Origin: an uncultured Collinsella sp.
GTDB taxonomy: Bacteria; Actinomycetota; Coriobacteriia; Coriobacteriales; Coriobacteriaceae
Length of the DNA stretch: 19,029 bases
Direction: 5' to 3'
NCBI GenBank assembly: GCA_902489965.1
Contig: CABUCA010000041.1
Location: forward strand, 1 to 19,029
The position numbers and the translations under genes were made by a program. Position 1 is the stretch's first letter; every line of letters begins with the position of its first letter. This document shows positions 12,283 through 19,029 of this stretch, piece after piece. The notes under the pieces are model-generated. The model saw only the letters and a program-made list of their open reading frames with translations, made no database searches and had not been told where the DNA came from.

Positions 12283-13071
12283 TTACGCTGCGGGCGCGGG
12301 GCTGTCTTCTTCGTCTAGCGCGGCAAAGAGTTTCTTGCCGTCGAGCAAACGCGTGCTGACGTTTCTCATGCGGCTGACCTCAACGGTGCGCAGGGTGTCG
12401 TCGGCGCCTCGGGCGTCGTAGACCGTTCCCAGCAGATACGAGACGCCATCGCGCTGCCTGATGGCAAAGGGCCGGACCGTCATCCGCACCACTTCGGTTT
12501 CGCCTCGGGTCAGGACATTTGTGATATCAAAGCTGACAGTTGTTCCATGGTCGATGGCCTGTTCGACGAGCTCGCACGTGTCGATACGCTTGGCGTGCGG
12601 ACGCGTTGCCTTGACGGGCGCGTCGTTGGCGGCCGGTGCCGGTTCGGGCATATCGAGATAGTCGCGAACATCGGCGCTCGCCATGGCGACCAGGTGCTGT
12701 GCCATGCTCTTTCGAATGGCTATGGGCGTCGATCGGTTGCGCATGACCATGCCGTGGAGCCGTATGATCTCCTCGTCAGCAAGCGGGCGGGTGAGGAGCC
12801 GATAGCCCACGCCGCGTTTATAGTCGATTTCGTATCCGGCGTGACGAAGTGCAGATATTGAGGTATAGATGCTGCGGCGTGCCGCCGAGATGGGCATGCG
12901 GGCGGGGTCGTCGGGATGGGCGAGGAGCTCGACCAGCTCGTCGGAAAGCAGTGCCTTGTCCTCGCCGGTGTTCTCGCTCAAGAGCTGCAGGATGCGTACG
13001 GCGCGATAGGCTGCCATCGAGGCGGAGCCCCTGGTCGTGGTCTCGTAGTTTTCAACAACGGCTTCGGTCAT
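12283..13071 (-). CDS. WYL-domain transcriptional regulator
   Basis: A 262-residue cytosolic DNA-binding protein. The N-terminal winged-helix region (about 22-92) ends with SIYTSISALRHAGYEIDY and KRGVGYRL, typical of YafY/DeoR-like proteins. A WYL sensor domain follows (about 165-250: VRPFAIRQRDGVSYLLGTVYD). The name motif W-Y-L reads S-Y-L here. WYL domains bind small ligands or nucleic acid. Start at ATG 13071, served by GGAAAGGA 10 bases away; an upstream GTG (13080) is too close to it. It lies directly upstream of the importer on the same strand (159-base gap), so it may regulate it. Confidence 0.88.
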   Translation of the reverse strand: MTEAVVENYETTTRGSASMAAYRAVRILQLLSENTGEDKALLSDELVELLAHPDDPARMPISAARRSIYTSISALRHAGYEIDYKRGVGYRLLTRPLADEEIIRLHGMVMRNRSTPIAIRKSMAQHLVAMASADVRDYLDMPEPAPAANDAPVKATRPHAKRIDTCELVEQAIDHGTTVSFDITNVLTRGETEVVRMTVRPFAIRQRDGVSYLLGTVYDARGADDTLRTVEVSRMRNVSTRLLDGKKLFAALDEEDSPAPAA

Positions 13072-13247
13072 AGCGCCCACGTCCTTTCCGTTTTTGGTGA
13101 TGGCAGATCAGAGCCTAGGGCGCGAAGCCTGGCCAAGGACGCGTGACGCCTTGGACGGTCGATGGTTGCCGGCAAACGGCGGGTCGAGTTTTCAACAACC
13201 CTGCCTAACTGACCAAAACCTTGCCAAAAGCTTGACGGATGCTGTTG

Positions 13248-13280
13248 AAAAAAGCGCCCCTCGGCTTGCCGAGAGGCGCT
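13248..13280 (-). terminator. Intrinsic terminator of asnS
   Basis: On the - strand a 13-position stem (13268-13280 with 13253-13265, one mismatch or wobble) is followed at once by TTTTTT (13248-13253). It lies 41 bases after the asnS stop and is the clearest terminator in the window. The rest of 13081-13247, upstream of the regulator, shows no confident promoter. Confidence 0.95.
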
Positions 13281-13320
13281 GGCGTGATGCACTGGAACGC
13301 GTTTGGTGGCGCTATGGCGA

Positions 13321-14724
13321 TTAGAAGTCGGCGTTGCCTACGGTGCGCGGGTGCGGCAGGACGTCGCGGATGTTGCCCACGCCGGTGAGGTACATCACCA
13401 AGCGCTCGAAGCCCAGACCGTAGCCGGCGTGCTTGCAGGAACCGTAACGGCGCAGGTCAAGGTAGTACTTGTACTGCTCGGGATTCATGCCCAGGTCCTT
13501 GATGCGGGCCTCGAGCAGATCCAGGCGCTCCTCGCGCTGGGAGCCGCCGATAATCTCGCCGATACCGGGAACCAGGCAGTCGGCGGCGGCGACGGTCTTG
13601 CCGTCCTCGTTCATGCGCATGTAGAACGCCTTGATCTCGGCCGGGTAGTCGGTTACGAAGGTCGGGCGCTTAAAGTGCTCCTCGGTCAGGAAACGCTCGT
13701 GCTCGGTTTGCAGGTCGATGCCCCAGCTCACGGGATAGTCAAACTTGTGACCCGCAGCGACTGCCTGCTCCAGGATCTCGACGGCCTCGGTATAGGTGAC
13801 GCGGGCAAAGTTGGAGTTGGCGACATGGTCCAGGCGCTCGAGCAGGCCCTTGTCCACAAACTTGTTGAGCATGTTGAGCTCGTCGGGGCAGGTGGCCATA
13901 ACGTCCTTAAGGACGTACTTGAGCATAGCCTCGGCGTTATCCATGTAGTCGTTGAGGTCGGCAAATGCCATCTCGGGCTCAATCATCCAAAACTCGGCGG
14001 CGTGGCGCGTGGTGTTGGAGTTTTCGGCGCGGAAGGTGGGGCCAAAGGTGTACACGTCGCCAAAGGCCATGGCAAAGTTCTCGGCATTGAGCTGGCCGGA
14101 CACGGTGAGGCTCGCATGCTTGCCAAAGAAGTCCTGGCTCCAGTCGACCTCGCCGGACTCGGTGAGGGGCGGGTTTTTGGGGTCGAGCGTGGTCACGCGG
14201 AACATCTCGCCGGCGCCCTCGCAGTCACTCGTGGTGATGATGGGGGTGTTGACGTAGACAAAGCCCTGCTCCTGGAAGAAGCGGTGGATGGCGGCAGCCG
14301 CGACAGAGCGGATACGGAACACGGCGCGGAACAGGTTGGTGCGCGGGCGCAGGTGCTGCTGGGTGCGCAGGAACTCGACGGTGGCACGCTTCTTCTGCAG
14401 CGGGTAATCCGGGGCGCTGACGCCCTCGACCTCGATGGAGGTGGCAGAAAGCTCGAAGGGCTGGGGCGCATCGGGGGTCAGCTTGACGGTGCCGCTGCAG
14501 ATGAGGGCGGCCGAGACGTTTTGATGGGCGATCTCGTCGTAGTTGTCGAGCGCCTCGCGGTTCATGACGACCTGCAGGTCGCGGAAGCAGCTGCCGTCGT
14601 TGAGTGTGACGAAGCCAAAGTTCTTCATGTCGCGGACGGACTTGACCCAGCCGGCAACGGTGACGGTCTGGCCACCGAGCGACTCGGCATCGGCATAGAG
14701 CTGCGCGATTTTGGTGCGGTTCAC
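13321..14724 (-). CDS. asnS: Asparaginyl-tRNA synthetase
   Basis: Class IIb synthetase charging tRNA-Asn. With the GTG start at 14724 it has 467 residues, matching the E. coli enzyme (466). N-terminal OB-fold anticodon domain (about 18-105, VTVAGWVKSVRDMKNFGFV), class II core with motif 2 around FRAENSNTTRHAAEFWMIEP (231-250) and motif 3 GYGLGFERL (434-442). GGGAGG lies 4 bases before the GTG and overlaps the in-frame ATG at 14736; the longer open frame beyond it is not coding. Monocistronic: own promoter and terminator. Its presence means Asn-tRNA can be made directly rather than only by transamidation. Confidence 0.97.
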   Translation of the reverse strand: MNRTKIAQLYADAESLGGQTVTVAGWVKSVRDMKNFGFVTLNDGSCFRDLQVVMNREALDNYDEIAHQNVSAALICSGTVKLTPDAPQPFELSATSIEVEGVSAPDYPLQKKRATVEFLRTQQHLRPRTNLFRAVFRIRSVAAAAIHRFFQEQGFVYVNTPIITTSDCEGAGEMFRVTTLDPKNPPLTESGEVDWSQDFFGKHASLTVSGQLNAENFAMAFGDVYTFGPTFRAENSNTTRHAAEFWMIEPEMAFADLNDYMDNAEAMLKYVLKDVMATCPDELNMLNKFVDKGLLERLDHVANSNFARVTYTEAVEILEQAVAAGHKFDYPVSWGIDLQTEHERFLTEEHFKRPTFVTDYPAEIKAFYMRMNEDGKTVAAADCLVPGIGEIIGGSQREERLDLLEARIKDLGMNPEQYKYYLDLRRYGSCKHAGYGLGFERLVMYLTGVGNIRDVLPHPRTVGNADF

Positions 14725-14770
14725 GTATCCTCCCATAACGGTTGTACGGATTATTTCCAAACAGTTAACC

Positions 14771-14799
14771 ATTCTAACCCGCGAGTGGGGGCGTAGCAA
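14771..14799 (-). promoter_or_regulatory. Promoter of asnS
   Basis: On the - strand TTGCTA (14794-14799), 17-base spacer, TAGAAT (14771-14776), about 47 bases before the GTG start. No T-box leader fits in this distance. Confidence 0.65.
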
Positions 14800-14829
14800 A
14801 ACGTCAGGCGTGATGTATGGGCGTGACGT
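14798..14829 (-). terminator. Weak terminator candidate after the acyltransferase gene
   Basis: TGACGT (14824-14829) pairs with ACGTCA (14801-14806) around a 17-base loop and is followed on the - strand by TTTT. A second GGCGC/GCGCC hairpin (14831-14847) lies just before it. The stem is short, and the element overlaps the asnS -35. Confidence 0.3.
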
Positions 14830-14860
14830 GGGCGCCGCGCAAGCGCCGATTTTGCGGTGC

Positions 14861-16795
14861 CTAGTGCCCGCAGATGGCTTGGCGTATGAGAGCAGCGTAG
14901 GTGTCGATTCCCGCCTGGGTGAGGTGTGTGCCGTCGTCGACAAGGTATTCGCTGTGGCCCTCTGAGGCACCGTTCCAGTCGATGACGCCGGCGTTGTCGT
15001 TTTGGGCGCAGACGTCACGAATCGTCTGGTTATTGCGGTCCTGTAGCTCGAGCGGTACGCGCACGGTCACAAAGTAGATGGGCTTGCCGCCCACGGCATT
15101 AATCACGTCCTGCACCTGCTGGGGGTCGCGGATGAGGCCGTTGGTGCCAAGCGCGCAGATGACCACGCTTGGATCGTAGTTGGCACTGTCCTGTGCATAG
15201 ACATCCTGGAAGGTGTAGAACTGGCGGCTCACCACGCCGTCGATGTACGCGTTGGGAAGCGCCGCCTGAATACCGGACTGTGCGCCCGCAGTGACTGAGT
15301 CGCCGATCATGAGCACGCGTGCGTCGCAGGTTCCGGTTGCCTCGTCGTAGGTAAAGCTCCTCCAGTCAAGGTTCTTGGGGACCTTTTCGGCGATAGGTCC
15401 CTCTTTGGGTTTTTGCTTGGTTGCGTCATCGGATGCGGTGTCGCTGGGCTGGGAATCTTTACCGGATGCAGGCTCGGCGCCCTTGTCGTTGGCTCCGTTG
15501 TCCTGGGGCGAGGTCGCGTTCTGGGCAAGCTCGGGACGGAGCTGCTCGGCGCGGGCGGTGGCGATGCCTGCCCAGTCAAGCGGCGCGAAGGCAAGTGCGG
15601 CGACGCATACGGCGCCAAGCGCGGGGAGCACTATGGCGGGCGCGAGGACGTGCTTTCCTGCCGTGCTGTCCTGTTGGGCCGGCTTGTGGGACCAAGGGCG
15701 TTCGACTAGGCGATAGAAAACCTCGGCTACCGCAAGGGTCAGTACAAGCTGTAATGCCTGCTCCCACCAGGCGATGCGGGTAGTGCGGGTTGCGGGGTTC
15801 ATAAGAAGCAGTAGGGGATAGTGCACCAAATAAACCGAGAACGAGCGCTGACCCAGCCAGACGAGCGGCTTGACCGACAACAGGCGACGCACGATGCACT
15901 CCGTATTCTGCACGCAGATGATGAGGAGTCCGGTGGCGAGGGCAAACAGCAAAAAGCCTCCGCGGTAGAGCCAGGCGCTCTCTCCGGTCAGCATGAGTGC
16001 GCCGGCTATAACGGCAACGAGCCACGCGATAGAAATCGCGTTAACCTTTGAGATGCCCTTGTTGGCGCCGGGGGTATGGATGTCACCGCTCAGCATCTCG
16101 CGCAGACGCGGCGCGGCGATGGCGGCTAAGGCTCCGCATAGAAGCTCGGCGGCACGGGCGTCGGTTCCGTAGTAGACGCGCGATGTGTCGGCGGTGGGAT
16201 TAAACATGAGGACCATGGCTGCCGTCGATACAAGCGCGAATGCGATCGTGATGCCGATGGCGGTGTTGCGCGACCTGGTTTTGCCGCACAGTGCCATAAG
16301 GATGACCGGCCATACCAGATAGAACTGCATGGTGACAGCGCAGAACCACAGGTGCGTGAGCGGCGAGGGGAGCCCCGCGGCGGCGAAATACGAGACGTTG
16401 CGGAAGATGTAGAACCAGTTGCTCAAAAAGAGTGCCGATGGCAGGGTGTCCTGCTGCACCTTAGGGAGTAGGCTCGGGGCCGCGATGTAGGTGGCGACGG
16501 CGGTAAACGCGATGGTCACGACGATCGGCGGCATCATGCGCGCAATGCGGCGGCAGATATAGCGCGGGTACGAGAATCCGTCGCGTGCCGTGGCTCGCAT
16601 AATGCTTTTGGTGGCGAGATAGCCACTCAGCGTAAAGAAGAGTGTAACGCCCAAAAAACCGCCGGTCAGGCGGCTGGGGCGAAGGTGATATAGGACGACG
16701 CCGGCGATGGCGAGGGCGCGGAGCCCGTCGAGCGCGACGATGCGTTGGTTGCGTTGAGGCGCGGCATGTGCGGCGCCCGTGGGTGTGTTTTGCAT
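14861..16795 (-). CDS. OatA-like membrane O-acyltransferase with SGNH domain
   Basis: A 644-residue protein of two parts. Residues about 18-400 form an acyltransferase-3 domain with about 11 transmembrane helices, starting DGLRALAIAGVVLYH (Asp23, His37) then GGFLGVTLFFTLSGYL. A polar Ser/Asp/Lys-rich linker (about 425-475) leads to an extracytoplasmic SGNH hydrolase-like domain: GDSV (Ser500), GTNG (Asn552) and DGTH (Asp621, His624), a complete Ser-Asp-His set. This architecture is that of OatA, which O-acetylates muramic acid and confers lysozyme resistance; related proteins modify other surface glycans, so the acceptor is uncertain. SD GGAGGA precedes the ATG. Single gene, - strand. Confidence 0.92.
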   Translation of the reverse strand: MQNTPTGAAHAAPQRNQRIVALDGLRALAIAGVVLYHLRPSRLTGGFLGVTLFFTLSGYLATKSIMRATARDGFSYPRYICRRIARMMPPIVVTIAFTAVATYIAAPSLLPKVQQDTLPSALFLSNWFYIFRNVSYFAAAGLPSPLTHLWFCAVTMQFYLVWPVILMALCGKTRSRNTAIGITIAFALVSTAAMVLMFNPTADTSRVYYGTDARAAELLCGALAAIAAPRLREMLSGDIHTPGANKGISKVNAISIAWLVAVIAGALMLTGESAWLYRGGFLLFALATGLLIICVQNTECIVRRLLSVKPLVWLGQRSFSVYLVHYPLLLLMNPATRTTRIAWWEQALQLVLTLAVAEVFYRLVERPWSHKPAQQDSTAGKHVLAPAIVLPALGAVCVAALAFAPLDWAGIATARAEQLRPELAQNATSPQDNGANDKGAEPASGKDSQPSDTASDDATKQKPKEGPIAEKVPKNLDWRSFTYDEATGTCDARVLMIGDSVTAGAQSGIQAALPNAYIDGVVSRQFYTFQDVYAQDSANYDPSVVICALGTNGLIRDPQQVQDVINAVGGKPIYFVTVRVPLELQDRNNQTIRDVCAQNDNAGVIDWNGASEGHSEYLVDDGTHLTQAGIDTYAALIRQAICGH

Positions 16796-16928
16796 CGATC
16801 TTCCTCCAATGTCGACCTAGCAGTCTAGCGCTCTGCGCGGACAAAGGAAGGGGGTTCGTGCGGTTGAACAACATGCCGCGGGACGATGCCTCGCTACGCA
16901 AAAGCCGCACCTGCGTTGATGCTCAGCT

Positions 16929-16964
16929 GCCTATATAGAAACGTTTCAGAACCTCTACATAGGC
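16929..16964. promoter_or_regulatory. Nested palindrome containing GAAACGTTTC, downstream of EIIA gene
   Basis: Outer arms GCCTATATAGA (16929-16939) and TCTACATAGGC (16954-16964) match at 10 of 11 positions. Inside the left half is the perfect palindrome GAAACGTTTC (16938-16947). The same 10 bases occur at 17644-17653. A perfect palindrome with central CG is the style of LacI-family operators. It lies 133 bases before the acyltransferase start on the - strand, so it could control that gene. Confidence 0.55.
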
Positions 16965-17029
16965 AAAAACAACAACACAGATGCGGCAAAGATGCACGGG
17001 TGGTTGAGCCTTTATGCGATGATGCTCGG

Positions 17030-17593
17030 CTACTTGGTCTTGGCAACCAGCAGCGGATCGCCAAGCTTGACGAGCGGGTTGCCACCGATAAGCGTGCCGG
17101 ACTCGCCAACATGGTCGATGCTCTTGAGGCGGTCGAGCTCAGAGACGATGACGGTCACGATGTCCTCGTGGCCGGCGGCCTTAATGGCGTCGCGGTCGAA
17201 GCTGATGAGCGGCTGGCCGGCCTTGACCACATCGCCCATCTCGACAAAGCGGGCAAAACCCTTGCCGTTCATTTCCACGGTGCCCAGGCCAACATGGATG
17301 AACACGCGAAGACCGTCCTCGGTGATCATGCCGATGGAGTGGTTGGTGACGGTGGTGGCGCCGATACGGCCGTTGGCAGGGGCGTAAATGGTGCCGGTAA
17401 TGGGCTCGATGCCATAGCCCTGGCCGAGCATGCCCGAGGCGATGGTCTCGTCGGGAACCTCACTCAGATTGACGAGCACGCCGTTGACGGGAGCGTAGAT
17501 GACGCCTTCGCGGGTGGCGAAGCTTGCTGCGGGCGGAACGGACGCCTCGCCCGACGAAGTGAACGTGGACTTGAGCGAATCGAGCAGACCCAT
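17030..17593 (-). CDS. crr: PTS glucose-type EIIA protein
   Basis: A 187-residue single-domain EIIA of the glucose family, passing phosphate from HPr to a sugar permease EIIB. Residues His85 (TNHSIG) and His100 (VFIHVGLGTVEMNGKGF) are the conserved pair; His100 corresponds to the phosphorylated one. The N-terminus MGLLDSLKSTFTS resembles the amphipathic tail of E. coli EIIA-Glc. GGAGG, 5 bases before 17593, decides this start over the longer open frame. No EIIB/EIIC gene is next to it, so it may serve a remote permease or regulate carbon use. A GAAACGTTTC operator lies 51 bases upstream. Confidence 0.95.
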   Translation of the reverse strand: MGLLDSLKSTFTSSGEASVPPAASFATREGVIYAPVNGVLVNLSEVPDETIASGMLGQGYGIEPITGTIYAPANGRIGATTVTNHSIGMITEDGLRVFIHVGLGTVEMNGKGFARFVEMGDVVKAGQPLISFDRDAIKAAGHEDIVTVIVSELDRLKSIDHVGESGTLIGGNPLVKLGDPLLVAKTK

Positions 17594-17643
17594 AAATGCC
17601 TCCAACGTATCAGGCGCGCATGTTGCACGCGTGTGGTTTGCCG

Positions 17644-17653
17644 GAAACGTTTC
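17644..17653. promoter_or_regulatory. GAAACGTTTC operator-like palindrome upstream of crr
   Basis: Perfect 10-base palindrome in the spacer between the divergent crr and hydrolase genes. A TAAAAT (17685-17690, - strand) lies about 30 bases upstream and could be the crr -10, without a good -35. That would put the site in the early transcribed region, where a bound repressor could act as a roadblock. The same palindrome is repeated at 16938-16947. Confidence 0.5.
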
Positions 17654-17839
17654 GTACGTGTTTCCCAGCACGGTCAGCGCTCCTATTTTACGCTGCTTAA
17701 CGATGGCCCTGAGCTGGGATTATGTGATATATCAGTTGATGGCCAACTTATTGCGGGGGTGTTTCTGCGCCGCGGGCTCAAGTGGGGTACGCTAAGGTGC
17801 GAAAAACGAGTGCGCACGAATCGCACGGAGGGAGCACCT

Positions 17840-18739
17840 ATGATTATTGAGAACCATGCGCTGTGGGGCGAGGAGCCGACCGAGGATTATCCGGCGACGT
17901 TTACGTATCTGGGTGCCGAGCCGCTGCCTGACAAGCCCAATGGCCGCCGCCCCGCGGTGATCATCTGCGGCGGAGGCGGGTTTACGCATATCGCTCCGCA
18001 CGAGCAGGACCCGGTGGCGTTTGCATTTTTGGACCGCGGCTACCAGGCCTTTGTGCTCAACTATGTGACGAGTGCCACGGGCGACGTGAGCTTTCCGCAC
18101 CCGCAGGCGGACCTCGCCAAGATGGTCGCTACCGTGCGCGCCAACGCCGACGAGTGGCATGTCGATCCCAAGCGCGTGTGCATCGTGGGTTTCTCGGCGG
18201 GCGGCATGATCTGCGCCTCGTTGGCAACGCAGTGGAAGACCGGACCCTTCGCGGGCCTTGCCGGGGCTCGTCCGGAGGATATTCGTCCCGACGCCGTGGT
18301 GCTGGGCTATCCGTTGCTCGACCTTGCCTATGTGCGCGATATGCAGACGCGCGACCCGCGCATCGACCTGCGCGTGCCCAAGACGGGTGGCAAGACGGGA
18401 CGCGATTTGCTCAACGACTATCTGTCGATGGTGACGGGTGGCGAGGCGACCGATGAGCACCTGACCGACATTTGCCCCACCACGCACGTTACGCGCCAGA
18501 TGCCCCCGACCTTTGTGTGGGGCGTTTCGGACGATAAGACGGCGCCGGTCGCGCAGGTCTACCCGTTTGCGCAGCGCATGGCCGAGGAGGGCGTTGCATG
18601 CGAGATGCACGTCTTTGACCAGGGTGGCCACGGCCTTTCGCTCGGCAACGCCAATACCGCGGTCGACAACGAGGACAAGCAGGTTTCCGTCCGTCCCTGG
18701 ATCCGCCTGGCCTTCCGCTTTCTGGAGCGCCATCTGTAA
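17840..18739 (+). CDS. Alpha/beta-hydrolase, esterase/acetylesterase type
   Basis: A 299-residue cytosolic hydrolase without signal peptide. Oxyanion-hole region ICGGGGF (42-48), nucleophile elbow GFSAGG with Ser119, acid Asp231 or Asp232 (SDDKTAP), His264 (GGHGLS): a full catalytic triad. It resembles the Aes/BD-FAE group that removes acetyl or other short acyl groups from sugars or drugs; the substrate cannot be read from sequence. The frame is open far upstream, but GGAGGGAG (17828-17834) and the family N-terminus fix the start at 17840. Divergent from crr, followed by a terminator-like repeat. A cytosolic sugar-acetyl esterase beside a PTS component would fit carbohydrate use; that is inference. 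Confidence 0.92.
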   Translation: MIIENHALWGEEPTEDYPATFTYLGAEPLPDKPNGRRPAVIICGGGGFTHIAPHEQDPVAFAFLDRGYQAFVLNYVTSATGDVSFPHPQADLAKMVATVRANADEWHVDPKRVCIVGFSAGGMICASLATQWKTGPFAGLAGARPEDIRPDAVVLGYPLLDLAYVRDMQTRDPRIDLRVPKTGGKTGRDLLNDYLSMVTGGEATDEHLTDICPTTHVTRQMPPTFVWGVSDDKTAPVAQVYPFAQRMAEEGVACEMHVFDQGGHGLSLGNANTAVDNEDKQVSVRPWIRLAFRFLERHL

Positions 18740-18763
18740 GAGGACGGACATCCCCTCAATAAC

Positions 18764-18837
18764 TTGCGGTGAAATAGCCCCTATTTAAGGTCTCAACCAG
18801 CCCAAGCAGGAACTATTCCACCGCAACTTTGTTTTTG
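18764..18837 (+). terminator. Long hairpin and T-run after the hydrolase gene (repeat-like)
   Basis: TTGCGGTGAAATAG (18764-18777) faces CTATTCCACCGCAA (18813-18826) with one mismatch, then CTTTGTTTTT. Within the 35-base loop CTATTT (18781-18786) can pair instead with AAATAG (18772-18777), giving two mutually exclusive folds. It lies 24 bases after the stop and would serve as a terminator; the size and sequence also suggest a dispersed repeat. Confidence 0.65.
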
Positions 18838-18848
18838 ATGCCCCGCCC

Positions 18849-18894
18849 GGAAACTGCGTCCCGGTTTTGCCCTCGAAGGCGGGCCGCAGTTTCC
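18849..18894. repeat. Inverted repeat with GGAAACTGCG arms
   Basis: GGAAACTGCGTCCCG and its near-complement CGGGCCGCAGTTTCC pair with one mismatch; an inner GCC/GGC closes a CTCGAA-like apex. Perfect arms are 18849-18858 and 18885-18894. No coding capacity. Confidence 0.75.
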
Positions 18895-18910
18895 TATAGG
18901 GCCTCGACTG

Positions 18911-18956
18911 GGAAAGCGCGTCCCGTTTCTAGCGGGGATTCCGGGATGTATTTTCC
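18911..18956. repeat. Degenerate second copy of the GGAAA-N5-TCCCG repeat
   Basis: GGAAAGCGCGTCCCG (18911-18925) matches the left arm of the preceding repeat at most positions. The opposite arm, read backwards at 18942-18956, is GGAAAATACATCCCG, so pairing holds at GGAAA and TCCCG but not between. It looks like a decayed copy. Nothing else is recognisable from here to the window end (18957-19029). Confidence 0.55.
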
Positions 18957-19029
18957 GCAAGAGGCCTGTTTGGGGGTCGCGCGCGCAGACGTGGTGTAAG
19001 AGTGTCCTGAGGTCCGTCGCTGCAAGTCC

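Noticed and set aside
11017..14796. Large + strand frames opposite the binding-lipoprotein gene and asnS
   Set aside because: Translation is Val/Gly/Asp/Leu-rich without any family motif, while the opposite strand encodes clear conserved proteins.
16886..17839. N-terminal extension of the esterase frame, and a - strand frame opposite the esterase
   Set aside because: The extension is antisense to crr and crosses the divergent spacer; a good Shine-Dalgarno and the family start lie at 17840.
18740..19029. A gene at the right edge
   Set aside because: No frame with a start, ribosome binding site and recognisable protein; the stretch is filled by inverted repeats.

Overview
The window looks like a chromosomal segment from a high-GC, Gram-positive-type anaerobe of the Coriobacteriia, most likely Collinsella or a close relative. 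This is inferred from protein flavour, codon use, an actinobacterial-style translation cluster and many GC-rich palindromic intergenic repeats. No database was searched.

Left third (1-5260, + strand) is translation and secretion housekeeping. It opens inside a tRNA-Thr(TGT) and its terminator. A roughly 710-base gene-free stretch follows, holding three palindromes at an exact 80-base period and a second inverted-repeat family. A strong promoter then drives tRNA-Tyr, tRNA-Thr(GGT), tRNA-Met and tuf (EF-Tu). After the tuf terminator, a second promoter sharing an 18-base block with the first drives rpmG, tRNA-Trp, secE, nusG, rplK and rplA. The rplK-rplA spacer folds into several hairpins, the last of which resembles an L1 autoregulatory site.

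Middle (5472-12123, - strand). In transcription order: a three-gene ABC importer of the TrpXYZ type (lipoprotein, permease, ATPase); an MscS-family channel; and a translationally coupled pair, a cytosolic protein joining a ParB-like segment to a BMP-type nucleoside-binding domain, followed by a calcineurin-like metallophosphoesterase. That pair is the best candidate for an undescribed ligand-responsive system. Near-perfect hairpins separate these genes. Two of them begin at the stop codon of the preceding gene, and three share a GGGACAG loop.

Right third. A WYL-domain regulator (-) lies upstream of the importer. asnS (-) has its own promoter and a textbook terminator. An OatA-like membrane O-acyltransferase with a C-terminal SGNH domain (-) is followed by a glucose-type PTS EIIA (-), which is bracketed by two copies of the LacI-type palindrome GAAACGTTTC. 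A divergent alpha/beta-hydrolase (+) precedes a repeat cluster that fills the window's end.

The long open frames antisense to real genes are artefacts of GC-rich codon use. Several starts were moved downstream of the longest frame because a Shine-Dalgarno (SD) sequence sits there.
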